This document shows positions 1 to 10,875 of a DNA stretch of 64,000 nt, piece after piece; within the stretch, counting starts at the first letter, position 1, and each line of letters starts with the position of its first letter. The translations under genes and the position numbers were made by a program. The DNA is from Burkholderiales bacterium. GTDB lineage: Bacteria > Pseudomonadota > Gammaproteobacteria > Burkholderiales > WYBJ01. The stretch is taken from assembly GCA_022841915.1 (NCBI GenBank), contig JALHQN010000003.1, forward strand, positions 62,001 to 126,000. Direction: 5' to 3'. The notes under the pieces are model-generated. The model ran no database searches. It worked only from the letters and a program-made list of their open reading frames with translations, and had not been told where the DNA came from.

Positions 1-1285
1 AGTACACGCAATGGTCCTTCAGGTAGCCGGGGAGGCCTTGACCGGCGTCCAGACGCTCCTTGATCTTCGCATGCGCGATGTCGCGGGCAACGACCATCGG
101 GCCGGTCAGCATCACGCGCGTCTTGACGGCGCAGCCTGAGAGCTGTTGCCGGATCTCGGACATCGGCCGATTGAGATCGATGCGCACGACCTCGTTGCTC
201 AGGGCCTCGGTCTTGACCTCAGGCAGGAAGCGCGCCGGATCGCGCTCGAGTTCTTCCAGGAACACGCCGTCGGCCGTGATCTTGCCGAGCGCCTGGCGAT
301 CGGCCGAGCAGGAAACCGCGATGGCGACGGGCAGAGAGGCCCCATGCCGGGGCAGGCGAATGACGCGCACATCGTGGCAGAAGTACTTGCCGCCGAACTG
401 TGCGCCGATGCCGAAGCTCTGCGTGAGCTTCAGCACTTGCTGTTCGAGTTCGGGGTCGCGAATGGCGTGGCCCAGGGGGTTGCCGGTGGTCGGCAAGGAG
501 TCCAGGTAGCGTGTGGAGGCGAGCTTGGCCGTATCGAGCGCGAGTTCCGCCGATGTGCCGCCGAGCACGATGGCGAGATGGTACGGCGGGCAGGCGGCCG
601 TTCCCAGGCTGCGCAGCTTCTCGTCGAGCCAGCTCATCAGGCTCTTGGGCGAGAGCAGCGCGCGCGTCTCCTGGTAGAGCACGCTCTTGTTCGCCGAGCC
701 GCCGCCCTTGGTGATGAAGAGAAACTTGTAGGCATCGCCGCCGACGGCTTCGATCTTCATCTCCGCGGGCAGGTTGTTGCCCGTGTTCACTTCGTCCCAG
801 GTGCTGACCGGCGCCATCTGCGAGTAGCGCAGATTCAGTCGCGAGTAGGCGTCATGGACTCCGTGCGAGATCGCGGCCCGATCATCGCCCTGAATCAGGA
901 CATCCTGACCCTTTTTCGCCTTGACGATGGCCGTGCCCGTGTCCTGGCACGAGGGCAGGATGAAGCCCGACGCGATCGCCGCGTTCTTCAACAGATCGAG
1001 GGCCACGAAGCGATCGTTCGCCGAGGCCTCCGGATCGTCCAGGATGTTGCGCAGTTGCTGCAGATGACTGGCGCGGAAGAGATGCGAGATGTCGCCGATG
1101 GCTTCGCGTGTGAGCTCCCGGATGGCCTCGGCTTCGACGTGCAGAAAACGCCGGCCCGCGGCCTCGATCACCGATACTCCGCCCACATCCAGCTTGCGAT
1201 AGCGCGTGGTGTCCGGCCCGAGGGGGAACATCTCCTGGTAGGCGAATGGGGTGGCAGCGTCCGGATTCTGTTTGGGTGGGCTCAT
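1..1285 (-). CDS. fumA: Class I fumarate hydratase (Fe-S), C-terminus cut by window edge
   Basis: Reversible hydration of fumarate to malate in the TCA cycle by the oxygen-sensitive 4Fe-4S class I enzyme. The minus strand is open for 428 codons from ATG 1285 to the window edge. Visible family motifs are [10 protein letters not shown] (a cluster cysteine within it) and [12 protein letters not shown]. Family members are about 500 aa, so roughly 80 residues lie outside the window. The start fits the family N-terminus ([10 protein letters not shown] about 15 residues in). The identification rests on sequence recall; fumA versus fumB cannot be separated. It is transcribed away from the neighbouring catabolic genes. 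Confidence 0.93.
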   Translation of the reverse strand, partial: MSPPKQNPDAATPFAYQEMFPLGPDTTRYRKLDVGGVSVIEAAGRRFLHVEAEAIRELTREAIGDISHLFRASHLQQLRNILDDPEASANDRFVALDLLKNAAIASGFILPSCQDTGTAIVKAKKGQDVLIQGDDRAAISHGVHDAYSRLNLRYSQMAPVSTWDEVNTGNNLPAEMKIEAVGGDAYKFLFITKGGGSANKSVLYQETRALLSPKSLMSWLDEKLRSLGTAACPPYHLAIVLGGTSAELALDTAKLASTRYLDSLPTTGNPLGHAIRDPELEQQVLKLTQSFGIGAQFGGKYFCHDVRVIRLPRHGASLPVAIAVSCSADRQALGKITADGVFLEELERDPARFLPEVKTEALSNEVVRIDLNRPMSEIRQQLSGCAVKTRVMLTGPMVVARDIAHAKIKERLDAGQGLPGYLKDHCVY

Positions 1286-1323
1286 GCTGGGCTCTCGTTG
1301 CGACTCGGGAAGGTTCACGATTG

Positions 1324-1353
1324 ATTATCGTGGCACCGTGGCGCGTTCAGCAA
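1324..1353 (-). promoter_or_regulatory. Possible promoter of the fumarase gene
   Basis: On the minus strand TTGCTG (1353-1348) and GATAAT (1329-1324) are separated by 18 nt and lie about 40 nt upstream of the fumarase ATG. The -10 is good, but the -35 matches only its TTG. Seen by eye only. Confidence 0.35.
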
Positions 1354-1783
1354 GCACGCGCAGTTCGCAAGTCCAGGGTCCGAATTGACACTAGGACCAG
1401 GCGGACCCTATAGTCATCGAGTGCCTGCACGGTCGATCGTCCAGGTCATCGAATTGCAGTACTTACAACTATATAACCCTTCGATAAAGCATGGAGGGAA
1501 CATGTCGCTAACCGTCCAGGAACACTCAGTCCTCGCGCCGTTCCGCGCCCGCGTCGTCATCGAGCGAACGTCCGGGGATTCGATAGCAGCAGCCATCTGC
1601 ATTACCCGGTGCCGTTCGCGGTCCCACCGCAGGCGACGATCGGGCGCCTTGTTGAGGGCTTGCGAACTCCGAACCTCCGACTGAAGCCAAGTCGCATATC
1701 CGACCCGTTGCGTCGGGCCGAGCTTTTGCAATGCAGCCCGGCGGATGCGGCGGCCGCGTTCCTCTACTTTCTTCGGAGGCGCC
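1354..1783. other. Intergenic region with one short ORF of doubtful status
   Basis: About 430 nt between the divergent fumarase and dioxygenase genes with no recognisable gene. A 60-codon plus-strand ORF (1502-1684) has a GGAGGG just upstream of ATG 1502, but its arginine-rich C-terminal half looks like non-coding GC-rich translation. A minus-strand ORF (1785-1414) has no recognisable family. The stretch near 1460-1495 is AT-rich and could hold the dioxygenase promoter, but I see no clear hexamer pair. Confidence 0.3.
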
Positions 1784-2656
1784 ATGGCTCAGGGCAAAGT
1801 CGGCATGGCTGCCGATGTCTCGATGCTGGCAATGACTGCGGATCTCGGTGCCGAGATCCGCGGCGTGGATTTGTCGTCCCCGCTTTCCGATGCGTGCTTT
1901 CGTCGCATCGGCGAGGTCTATCAACGTTACTGCATGGTCTTCCTGCGCAACCAGCGGCTCGATCCCCGGCTGCTGCTGAGGTTCGCAGCGCGCTTCGGCG
2001 AGCCCGAAGCGCTCTGCACCGCTCAGCCCGGAATTCCGGGATTGCCCCAGATCGAGGTGATCAGCGACTTGCACCGGGAAGCGCGTGCGAACGGACTCGC
2101 CCGCTACGGGCTGCACTGGCAAACGGACGGTTCGTATCGGGCGCAGCCAGCGGCAGCCAGTCTGCTCTACGTCGTCGAATGTCCCCGGCAAGGCGCCGGC
2201 ATCGAGTTCGCCAACCAGTACGCCGCGTTCAATGCACTGCCGCGCGAAAGGCAGTTGTTTCTCGAAAAACTCAGGGTCGTCCACGATCGAACCTTTCGCT
2301 TCGCCGAATTGCACCCGGGCCTCGAAGCGCCGGCCGCAGACGCTGGCAGCAGCGCGGGAGCCGAGCATCCCGTCGCTCGAATCCATCCGCAGACCGGTCG
2401 AAAAGCCTTGTTCGTCGGCAAGGACATCGCCTCGCATGTCCTTGGGTTGTCTGCGATCGAAAGCCGCCGCCTGCTCGATGAATTGGAAGCCTTCGCGACT
2501 CAGCCGCGCTTCGTGTACTCGCATCAGTTGCGTCAGGGCGATCTGCTGCTCTGGGACAACCGATGCACGCTGCATCGCCTCACGACGTGGGACCGCAAGC
2601 AGGATCGGGTCATGTATCGTGTGCAAGTACGGGGCGAGACGCCGTTGGTCGCGTAG
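1784..2656 (+). CDS. TauD/TfdA-family Fe(II)/2-oxoglutarate dioxygenase-like protein with altered metal motif
   Basis: 290 aa. Family members hydroxylate small substrates with Fe(II), O2 and 2-oxoglutarate. The C-terminal signature is clear: GDLLLWDNRCTLHR (His264) followed by the arginine-rich 2OG-binding segment near residues 271-279. At the usual WHTDGSY site the protein has WQTDGSY (Gln113, Asp115), with His111 two residues upstream. One ligand of the usual His-X-Asp...His triad is therefore replaced by Gln or displaced. ATG 1784 is chosen because GGAGG lies just upstream; ATG 1745 in the same frame would add 13 residues. A reductase and an amidohydrolase follow on the same strand, suggesting catabolism of an organic acid. 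The substrate is unknown. Confidence 0.82.
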   Translation: MAQGKVGMAADVSMLAMTADLGAEIRGVDLSSPLSDACFRRIGEVYQRYCMVFLRNQRLDPRLLLRFAARFGEPEALCTAQPGIPGLPQIEVISDLHREARANGLARYGLHWQTDGSYRAQPAAASLLYVVECPRQGAGIEFANQYAAFNALPRERQLFLEKLRVVHDRTFRFAELHPGLEAPAADAGSSAGAEHPVARIHPQTGRKALFVGKDIASHVLGLSAIESRRLLDELEAFATQPRFVYSHQLRQGDLLLWDNRCTLHRLTTWDRKQDRVMYRVQVRGETPLVA

Positions 2657-2754
2657 CAGCCGCAAGCGCGTGGAGCGGGTGCTCAGTCACGGTACACTGT
2701 GACGGGCTGCGGCTCACTGTCGAGGCGAGCCCTAGCGAGGACGGGAGGAGCACG

Positions 2755-3645
2755 ATGACGCGCGTAGGATTCGTAGGGGTCGGCGCGATGGGCGAGCCCA
2801 TGGCTGCCAATCTGCTGAAAAAGGGTTTCGAAGTCGGCATCCTGAAGCATCGGCGAGCCGAACCGGCCAGCCGCTTGAGTGCGCTGGGCGCCAAGGTGCA
2901 GACGGACGCAGGCGCACTGGCACGAACCTCGGATGTCATCGTGCTGAGCTTGCCCGCGTCACGCCAAGTCGAGGCTGTCATGAGTGGCCCAGGCGGCATC
3001 GTCGCTCATGCGCCGTCCGGTAGTGTGATTGTCGATTGTTCGACCAGCGACCCGGCCAGTACCCGCGCGCTCGGTGCGCAGTTGGCGGCACGCGGCGTCG
3101 GCCTGGTGGATGCCGGCATGACCCGGGGTGTGGCGGGTGCGAAGCAGGGCACGCTCGCATTTTTCCTCGGCGGGGAGCTGCGGCACATCGATCAGGCCAT
3201 GCCGGTACTGAAGGCGATGGGCGATACCTTCGTACATGTCGGCCCGCTCGGTCATGGGCACACCGCCAAAGTCATCAGCAATGTTTTGAGCTATGGCACC
3301 GTCGCCCTGGTGAATGAAGCGTTCATGTTGGGTGCCCGCTCCGGCGTCGATCCCAAGCTGCTGTTCGATGCGCTGATGCAAGGCGCGCCGAGCAAGGCCT
3401 TGGAAGCGTTCGGTCCGCGCATGGTGTCGGGCGAGTACGAGCCGCCGCGCGTCACCGTCGAGCATGTTTGCGACGACATGGTGATGCTGCAGTCGCTCGC
3501 AGCGAACGGCTCCGCGCCGACCTTCATGCTCTCGGTGGCCCAGGAGATCTATCGCATGCTGCAGTTGCGAGGCGAAGGTCAGGCCGACATGTCGAAGGTC
3601 GCGGAGTTGTGGCGCGGCGCTTCGCCGGCGGCTGCGAAGGGCTGA
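2755..3645 (+). CDS. 3-hydroxyisobutyrate dehydrogenase-family NAD(P)-dependent 3-hydroxyacid dehydrogenase
   Basis: 296 aa. Oxidises a 3-hydroxyacid or reduces the corresponding semialdehyde/2-oxoacid. The N-terminal Rossmann motif GFVGVGAMG (5-13) is clear. The substrate segment reads DAGMTRG (119-125) where the family usually has DAPVSGG, followed by GAKQGTL. The catalytic Lys is K172 in GHTAKVISN, with Asn176. GGGAGGAG precedes ATG 2755 at good spacing. Only 2 nt separate its stop from the downstream amidohydrolase, so the two are probably co-translated. The changed substrate loop suggests a substrate other than 3-hydroxyisobutyrate; tartronate-semialdehyde-reductase-like or beta-hydroxyacid activity are alternatives. 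Confidence 0.88.
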   Translation: MTRVGFVGVGAMGEPMAANLLKKGFEVGILKHRRAEPASRLSALGAKVQTDAGALARTSDVIVLSLPASRQVEAVMSGPGGIVAHAPSGSVIVDCSTSDPASTRALGAQLAARGVGLVDAGMTRGVAGAKQGTLAFFLGGELRHIDQAMPVLKAMGDTFVHVGPLGHGHTAKVISNVLSYGTVALVNEAFMLGARSGVDPKLLFDALMQGAPSKALEAFGPRMVSGEYEPPRVTVEHVCDDMVMLQSLAANGSAPTFMLSVAQEIYRMLQLRGEGQADMSKVAELWRGASPAAAKG

Positions 3646-3647
3646 TC

Positions 3648-4490
3648 ATGAAAGTGATCGACTTCCGGCTGCGCCCGCCGGTCAAGGGCTTCCTCGACAT
3701 GGTGATGTACGCCAAGGCCGAGCGGCGCGACGGCATTACCCGCCAGCATGGCATGGTGCCCGCCGCCTCGGCGCAGGCCCAGTCGATGGATCAGCTGCTG
3801 GTCGAGATGGATGAGGCTGGCGTGACCTGCGGCGTCGTGATGGGCCGCCATTCAGGGTTGTATGGTTCGGTCAGCAATCAAGACGTGGCCGCGATCGTGA
3901 GCACGTGGCCCGGCAAGTTCATTGGCATCGGATCGATCGATCCAAGCAATCGCCGCAAGGCCATCGCCCAGATCGACGAAGCGCTGGCGCTCGGTCTCAA
4001 GGGCATCAACCTCGAGCCTGGCAGTTATGCGGAGGCGATGTATGCCGACGACCGGCGCCTCTATTCGATCTATGCCTATTGCGAAGACAAGGGCATTCCG
4101 GTGAGCGTGATGGCCGGCGGCAGCGCCGGCCCCGATCTCTCCTATACCAATCCCGTGCACATCGATCGCGTGGCGGGTGATTTTCCCGATCTGAAGCTTG
4201 CGATCACGCACGGCGCATGGCCGTGGGTGCATCAAATCCTGCACGTCGCGTATCGCCGGCCCAATATCTATCTGTCGCCGGATCAGTATCTGTGCGGCAT
4301 GCCCGGGTCGGACGATTACGTTCGAGCTGCGAACGGCTTCCTGGCCGAGCGATTCCTGTTTGCCAGTTCCTATCCCTTCATCGGCGTAAAGATGTACGCG
4401 GACTGGTTCCGCGCCTTGCCCATCGAACCCGCATTGCTGCCCGGGCTGATGTACGGCAACGCGGCGCGGTTCCTGGGGCTAGCCGACTAG
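3648..4490 (+). CDS. Amidohydrolase-2-like TIM-barrel protein lacking canonical metal ligands
   Basis: 280 aa with the ACMSD/amidohydrolase-2 layout. The first strand reads IDFRLRPP (4-11), so the usual H-x-H is R7-x-R9. The C-terminal GSDYP-type motif reads FASSYPF (238-244), so the catalytic Asp is Ser241. THGAWPWV (188-195) keeps one His, and the C-terminal helix ends NAARFLGL as in the family. Loss of both the HxH and the Asp argues against ordinary metal-dependent hydrolysis; a lyase, a metal-independent lactonase or a non-catalytic role are possible. It starts 2 nt after the dehydrogenase stop, and its 3' end lies 14 nt from that of the opposing Bug gene. Confidence 0.78.
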   Translation: MKVIDFRLRPPVKGFLDMVMYAKAERRDGITRQHGMVPAASAQAQSMDQLLVEMDEAGVTCGVVMGRHSGLYGSVSNQDVAAIVSTWPGKFIGIGSIDPSNRRKAIAQIDEALALGLKGINLEPGSYAEAMYADDRRLYSIYAYCEDKGIPVSVMAGGSAGPDLSYTNPVHIDRVAGDFPDLKLAITHGAWPWVHQILHVAYRRPNIYLSPDQYLCGMPGSDDYVRAANGFLAERFLFASSYPFIGVKMYADWFRALPIEPALLPGLMYGNAARFLGLAD

Positions 4491-4504
4491 AATGCCCGGA
4501 GCCC

Positions 4505-5467
4505 TCAATCGCCGCGAATCTTGGCGGCCCGTGCGACCTGGGTGTACTTCTCCAGTTCGCTTCTGAAGAACACCGAGGTCTGTTCCGGGCTCGTTGCGAC
4601 GATGTCGGCGCCGAGCGAGGCCATGCGCTCCTTCACGTCCGGCAAGGCGAGCGCCTGCACCATGGCCTGATTGAGCCGGATGACGATGTCGCGCGATGTC
4701 TTGGCGGGCACCATCGCGCCGTACCACGTGCTCATCGCATATCCGGGCACCGTCTCCGCGATGGTCGGCACATCGGGCAACACGGTCGCGCGCTTGTCCA
4801 TGGTGACGGCGACCGCACGCACGCGACCGGCTCGCACGTGAGGGATGATGGGGGGCATCGTACTGAACGACGACATCAGGTGGCCACCGACCAGATCGAC
4901 CGCGAGCGGACCGCCGCCCTTGTACGGAATCATCGCCAGATTGGCGCCCGTCATCATCTTGAACATCTCGCCGGCGAAGTGCTCCGGACTCGCGACCCCT
5001 GACGTGCCGTAGGTCAATTCACCCGGCTTCGCCTTCGCGAGGGCGATCACTTCCTTGACCGTGCGGGCCGGCAGAGAGGGATGCGTGGCCAGAACATTGG
5101 GCACGTTGGATACCACCGTGATGGGTGTGAGATCGCGCTCGATGTCGTAGCCGAGCTTCGAATAGACGGGCTTGCTCATGATGTGGGCAACGGACATGAA
5201 CAGGATGGTATAGCCATCGGCGGGCGCGTCGGCGGCGAGCTTGGCCGCGATGTTCGCATTGGCGCCGGGGCGGTTCTCGATCACGAACTGCTGCTTGAGG
5301 CTCTCGGAGATTTTTGCGCCGACCGCACGCGCCATGATGTCCGTGCCGCCGCCCGGGGCGAACCCGACGAGGATGCGCACGGGCTTGGACGGATACTCCT
5401 GCGACCACGCTGCGGCGTTGAACGCGGCGAGCGCAACCATCAGGCCGACATGTCGTGTGAATGTCAT
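4505..5467 (-). CDS. Bug-family (tripartite tricarboxylate transporter) periplasmic receptor
   Basis: 320 aa. Bug/TctC proteins bind organic acids (carboxylates, nicotinate, amino acids) in the periplasm and hand them to a TctA/TctB pair or act as sensors. A Sec signal peptide with likely cleavage after AAWSQ is followed by EYPSKPVRILVGFAPGGGTD, then NRPGANANIAA and GVASPEHFAGEMFK. Strong SD (GCAGGAGGAGATC) precedes ATG 5467. No tctA or tctB lies in the window, so it is an orphan receptor here. It lies 108 nt downstream of the ACP gene on the same strand and is probably the last gene of the E1/E2 operon, suggesting it imports that operon's substrate. Confidence 0.93.
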   Translation of the reverse strand: MTFTRHVGLMVALAAFNAAAWSQEYPSKPVRILVGFAPGGGTDIMARAVGAKISESLKQQFVIENRPGANANIAAKLAADAPADGYTILFMSVAHIMSKPVYSKLGYDIERDLTPITVVSNVPNVLATHPSLPARTVKEVIALAKAKPGELTYGTSGVASPEHFAGEMFKMMTGANLAMIPYKGGGPLAVDLVGGHLMSSFSTMPPIIPHVRAGRVRAVAVTMDKRATVLPDVPTIAETVPGYAMSTWYGAMVPAKTSRDIVIRLNQAMVQALALPDVKERMASLGADIVATSPEQTSVFFRSELEKYTQVARAAKIRGD

Positions 5468-5575
5468 GATCTCCTCCTGCGGCGACGCCGCGGTGTGTTG
5501 TGTCGGCCCGAGGAACGGCGAATGGGCGAGCGGCTACACTAAGCGCGCTCGTCCCGAGGTGTCAAACCGTTTCGC

Positions 5576-5839
5576 TCACCGGGCCGCCTTCGCCGCGAGA
5601 TAGGCGACCAGATCGTCGAGGCTCACCAGCCGTGCATAGTCCGATTCGGGAATGTCGATCTGCAAGCGCTCGTGCAGCCCGACGATCAAGTTGAGGAAGT
5701 CCATGGAATCGAGATCGACCTGGTCGCGCAGCGGCGCTCGTGCATCCAGTGTTTCCAGATCCACTTCAGGCGCGATGGTCGCGAGCACTTGCGCGATCGT
5801 CGTTCGTACTTCGGCAGGGTCCATGAGGGGCTCGTTCAC
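5576..5839 (-). CDS. Acyl carrier protein (phosphopantetheine-binding)
   Basis: 87 aa from GTG 5839 or 82 aa from ATG 5824. A four-helix carrier-protein pattern with the pantetheinylation serine in DLDSMDFLN (Ser45 counted from the GTG). GTG 5839 is preferred because it overlaps the E2 stop by 4 nt, exactly as at the three upstream junctions of the same operon; neither start has a good SD, consistent with translational coupling. An ACP directly after an E2 acyltransferase is the odd feature: the carrier could accept the acyl group that normally goes to CoA, or could tether a substrate during oxidation. It is not in a fatty-acid context (no fabF/fabD/fabG nearby). Confidence 0.85.
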   Translation of the reverse strand: MNEPLMDPAEVRTTIAQVLATIAPEVDLETLDARAPLRDQVDLDSMDFLNLIVGLHERLQIDIPESDYARLVSLDDLVAYLAAKAAR

Positions 5840-7038
5840 AGGGTGTCGGGTTGTTGCAGCAGTTCGCGGATATGGGCGAGGAACAGTGCGCCGCGATGGC
5901 CGTCGCTCACGCGATGATCGGCCGCAAGGCTCAAGCTGACCACCGGGATGAGGCGTAGCGTGTTGCCCTCCACCCAGGCGCGTCGGGTCGGCTTGCCGAA
6001 GCCCACCAGCGCGACCTGCGGCGGGTAGATCACGCCCTGCACCAGTTCCACGCCCTGCTCGCCGAGGTTGGTGAGCGTCAAGGTCGGTTCGGAGAGTTCC
6101 GAGGCGCGCAGGGAAAAAGCGCGCGTGCGCTTCACCAGGTCCGTGAGACCACGCATGATGTCGTCGAGGGGTTTGCTGTCGGTATTCATCAAGGCGGGTG
6201 CAACCAGTCCGCCCTGGCGCAGGGAAATGGCCACGCCGACGTTCACGTCCGATCTTGCCTCGAACGTACCGTCCCGGCAGAAGCCGTTCATCTCGGGATA
6301 CTTGTGCGCGGCCAGCGCCGTCGCCTTGATGAACAAGGCGGCCATCAGGATGCGGGCGGTGACCGGTCGCTCGGCATTCGCTCGGGCGAGCCAATCGGTC
6401 GCCCGCTCCAGCGGGACCTCGGTCGCGAGGTAGTAGTGCGGGATCTCGCGTTTGGAGCGGGCCATTGCCGCGGCGATGGTCTGGCGCATGGCGCTTGCGC
6501 GCTCGCTGATCGGTGCCGCACCGACCGCCGCAATGGGAGGAGCCACCGCCGTGCTGGCCGCGCCGGCGCGCAGCACATCCTCGATCGTGACTGCCGCGTC
6601 CGGCCCGGTGCCGGTGAGCTTGTTCAGATCGACCCCGAGTTCTTCGGCGCGCTTGCGCGCAGCCGGGGAGATGCGCCGGCGGGCGGCGGCCGGCGGCGGA
6701 GCTGCGTGCGCTGGTGGGGCGACGCGAGGAGCTGGAGCAGACATGAGCGTTTGCGGCGGCGCCGACATGCGAGGAGGCTGCGTCGCCACCGTGGCAGGCT
6801 CGCCGTCGTCCGCGAGCCTGAGCATCGGTGTGCCGACGGGTACGTCGTCTCCCGGCTGCAGCAGCAAGTCCTGCACCGTGCCGCTGCTCCAGATCTCCAC
6901 GTCGATGGCGGCCTTGGTCGTGTCGACGACGGCCACGACATCGCCTTTCTTCACCACATCGCCGGGCTTGACGCGCCATTCGAGCAGGCGCCCGCGATCC
7001 ATGTCGGCGCCTAGGGAGGGCAGTTTGAACTCGCTCAT
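5836..7038 (-). CDS. Dihydrolipoamide acyltransferase (E2) of a 2-oxoacid dehydrogenase complex
   Basis: 400 aa. Transfers the acyl group from lipoyllysine to its acceptor. Domains: one lipoyl domain (about 1-75) with the modified lysine in [12 protein letters not shown] (Lys42); a long Pro/Ala linker (about 85-125); a peripheral-subunit-binding domain beginning [18 protein letters not shown]; and the catalytic domain with the C-terminal active-site motif ADHRVSDG (His375, Asp379). The start overlaps the E1-beta stop by 4 nt. Substrate class (pyruvate, acetoin or branched-chain) cannot be read from this subunit alone. Confidence 0.93.
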   Translation of the reverse strand: MSEFKLPSLGADMDRGRLLEWRVKPGDVVKKGDVVAVVDTTKAAIDVEIWSSGTVQDLLLQPGDDVPVGTPMLRLADDGEPATVATQPPRMSAPPQTLMSAPAPRVAPPAHAAPPPAAARRRISPAARKRAEELGVDLNKLTGTGPDAAVTIEDVLRAGAASTAVAPPIAAVGAAPISERASAMRQTIAAAMARSKREIPHYYLATEVPLERATDWLARANAERPVTARILMAALFIKATALAAHKYPEMNGFCRDGTFEARSDVNVGVAISLRQGGLVAPALMNTDSKPLDDIMRGLTDLVKRTRAFSLRASELSEPTLTLTNLGEQGVELVQGVIYPPQVALVGFGKPTRRAWVEGNTLRLIPVVSLSLAADHRVSDGHRGALFLAHIRELLQQPDTL

Positions 7039-8024
7039 CCTCGCCCCAGCATGGTTTTGACTGAGTCCACGATCCGCTGCGGCTGCGGCAGCGCGGCCTC
7101 TTCCATGTGCTTCGCGTAAGGGATCGGCACCTCGGCGCTGCAAACCCTGGAGAGCGGTGCGTCGAGATCGTAGAAAGCCTGCTCGGCCATGAGTGCCATG
7201 ATCTCCGCGGCCAGGCTGCAAGTCTTCCACCCCTCGTCCACGACAACCGCCCGATGCGTGCGGCGGACACTGGCGAGGATGGTCTCCTCGTCGAGCGGAC
7301 GCAGCACCCGCAGGTCGATCACCTCGGCCTCGATTCCGATGGACGCAAGCGTGTTCGCGGCCGCCAGCGTCTTCCAGAGCGTGCCGCCATAGCAGATCAA
7401 CGAAACGTCGGCGCCACTGCGGCGAACGGCGGCCCGCTCGATGTCGATCTGCGGCCAGGACGACGGGCGCTCGCCCTCGAGGTTGTAGAGCAGCGCATGT
7501 TCGAAGATGACGGTCGGGTCCGGATCGTCCAGCGCAAGTGAGAGCATGCCATGCGCATCCTCTATCGTTGCCGGCGCCAGCACCTTGATGCCCGGCACAT
7601 GGGCGTACCAGACCTCCAGGCTGTGCGAGTGCTGAGCGGCTAGCTGCCTGCCGGCACCGGTGGCCATGCGTATCACCACGGGAACCGAGAACTGGCCCCC
7701 GGACATGTGACGCAAGGTGGCGGCCGTATTGACGATCTGATCGAGCGCGAGGAGGCTGAAGTTCACCGTCATCACTTCGACGATGGGACGCATGCCGCCC
7801 AAGGCGGCGCCGATGCCGGCGCCGACGAAGCCCAGTTCGGACAAAGGCGCGTCCCGGATGCGTTCGGGGCCGAACTCTTCCAAGAGTCCCTTGGAGACCG
7901 CATAGCTGCCGCCGTAGCGCCCGACGTCTTCGCCGATCAGGAATACGCGCGGATCCTTGGCGAGCGCTTCACGATGGGCCTCCCGCAAGGCTTCGCGATA
8001 GCTGATGCGTGTCGGGGTGTTCAT
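7035..8024 (-). CDS. 2-oxoacid dehydrogenase E1 component, beta subunit
   Basis: 329 aa. Forms the alpha2beta2 thiamine-diphosphate enzyme with the upstream alpha subunit. Typical PdhB-like segments are [33 protein letters not shown], the transketolase C-terminal domain with [13 protein letters not shown], and a C-terminal [14 protein letters not shown]. Both ends overlap neighbours by 4 nt (ATGA), implying coupled, stoichiometric synthesis. Length matches pyruvate/acetoin-type beta subunits (325-340 aa). Confidence 0.94.
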   Translation of the reverse strand: MNTPTRISYREALREAHREALAKDPRVFLIGEDVGRYGGSYAVSKGLLEEFGPERIRDAPLSELGFVGAGIGAALGGMRPIVEVMTVNFSLLALDQIVNTAATLRHMSGGQFSVPVVIRMATGAGRQLAAQHSHSLEVWYAHVPGIKVLAPATIEDAHGMLSLALDDPDPTVIFEHALLYNLEGERPSSWPQIDIERAAVRRSGADVSLICYGGTLWKTLAAANTLASIGIEAEVIDLRVLRPLDEETILASVRRTHRAVVVDEGWKTCSLAAEIMALMAEQAFYDLDAPLSRVCSAEVPIPYAKHMEEAALPQPQRIVDSVKTMLGRG

Positions 8025-9012
8025 GCCGCAGGCTCCGTGAGCGTGTAGCGCAGCAGGTCGTCGGTCGATTCCAGCGTGCCTTGTTCCGCGAACTCGACTG
8101 CGCGTTGCACTTCGGCTCGCGCGTCGGCGTCGAGCTGCGGGAAGTCATCCTCGGTGAGGTCGCCTTGTGCTTTCAGACGATTGGTCAGGTTGTGGATAGG
8201 CCCGCGCTTTTTCCAGGCTTCGATCTCCGCCTTGTCGCGATAGAGGTCGGGGTCGAACATCGAATGGGCCCGATAGCGATAAGTCAGCAGTTCGAGAAAG
8301 CGCGGTCCTTCGCCCGAACGTACCGATGCGGCGGCTGCGGTAGCCGCCTCGTAGACGGCGACCACATCCATGCCGTCCACGCGCTCGCTCGGGATGCGGT
8401 AGGAGGCGGCCTTGCGCGAGAGATCCGTTTCGGATTCCGCGCGCTCGATCGCCGTGCCCATGCCGTAGCGATTGTTCTCGCAAAGAAACAGTACGGGAAG
8501 CTGCCACAACGCGGCGAGGTTCAGTGATTCGTGAAAAGCGCCCTCGGCCACGGCGCCGTCGCCGAAAAAGCAGGCCGTCACCCGATCGATGCTCTGCATC
8601 TTGTCTGCCAACGCCAAGCCGACCGCGAGCGGCAGCCCGCCGCCGACGATCGCATTGCCGCCGTAGAAGCGTGTGGCGGCATCGAACAGATGCATCGATC
8701 CGCCCCGGCCGCGGCAGCATCCTTCGAGCTTGCCGAACATTTCGGCCATGATGCTCTCCGCGGACATGCCGCGTACGAGCGCGTGACCATGCTCGCGATA
8801 GGTGGCGACGATCGAGTCCTGCTCGTTCAGAGCATGCAGCGTACCGACGGCGACTGCCTCCTCGCCGACATAGAGGTGCAGGAAGCCGCGTATCTTGCCT
8901 TGGCCGTAGAGTTCGGCGCAGGCTTCCTCGAAGCGGCGGATGCGCACCATGTCCCGCAGCAGGCTCAGACTGAGCTCGCGCGGCAACTTCACTGGCAGGA
9001 AGCCCGTGTCGC

Positions 9013-9016
<4 letters not shown>
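8021..9016 (-). CDS. 2-oxoacid dehydrogenase E1 component, alpha subunit (pyruvate/acetoin type)
   Basis: 331 aa. Carries the thiamine diphosphate motif [15 protein letters not shown]...CENN and the PDH-like segments [14 protein letters not shown] and [12 protein letters not shown], favouring pyruvate or acetoin over branched-chain substrates. Betaproteobacteria normally use a homodimeric AceE for pyruvate, so an alpha/beta E1 is an accessory complex. No E3 (dihydrolipoamide dehydrogenase) gene is in the window; E3 must be shared with another complex. Start ATG 9016 overlaps the acetyl-CoA synthetase stop by 4 nt. Confidence 0.93.
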
Positions 9017-10767
<1,751 letters not shown>

Positions 10768-10823
10768 TCGTCTTTCCTCGTCCACCTGATCCATTCAGTG
10801 TACGGAGGGACGCGAGAGGCGGG

Positions 10824-10837
10824 TTGACTCAGGTCAA
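10824..10837. promoter_or_regulatory. TTGAC-N4-GTCAA inverted repeat (FNR/CRP-like box)
   Basis: Perfect 5-bp arms around TCAG, 57 nt upstream of the acetyl-CoA synthetase start. It resembles the FNR/Anr consensus TTGAT-N4-ATCAA with the inner base pair changed. The position would suit regulation of a promoter internal to the operon. Seen in sequence; the regulator assignment is inference. Confidence 0.35.
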
Positions 10838-10875
10838 TCGGTCTCGAATGCCGCGGGTGATGCGCACGACGCCAG

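Noticed and set aside
1414-1785. 123-codon minus-strand ORF starting opposite the dioxygenase start
   Set aside because: No recognised family and no SD; composition looks non-coding.
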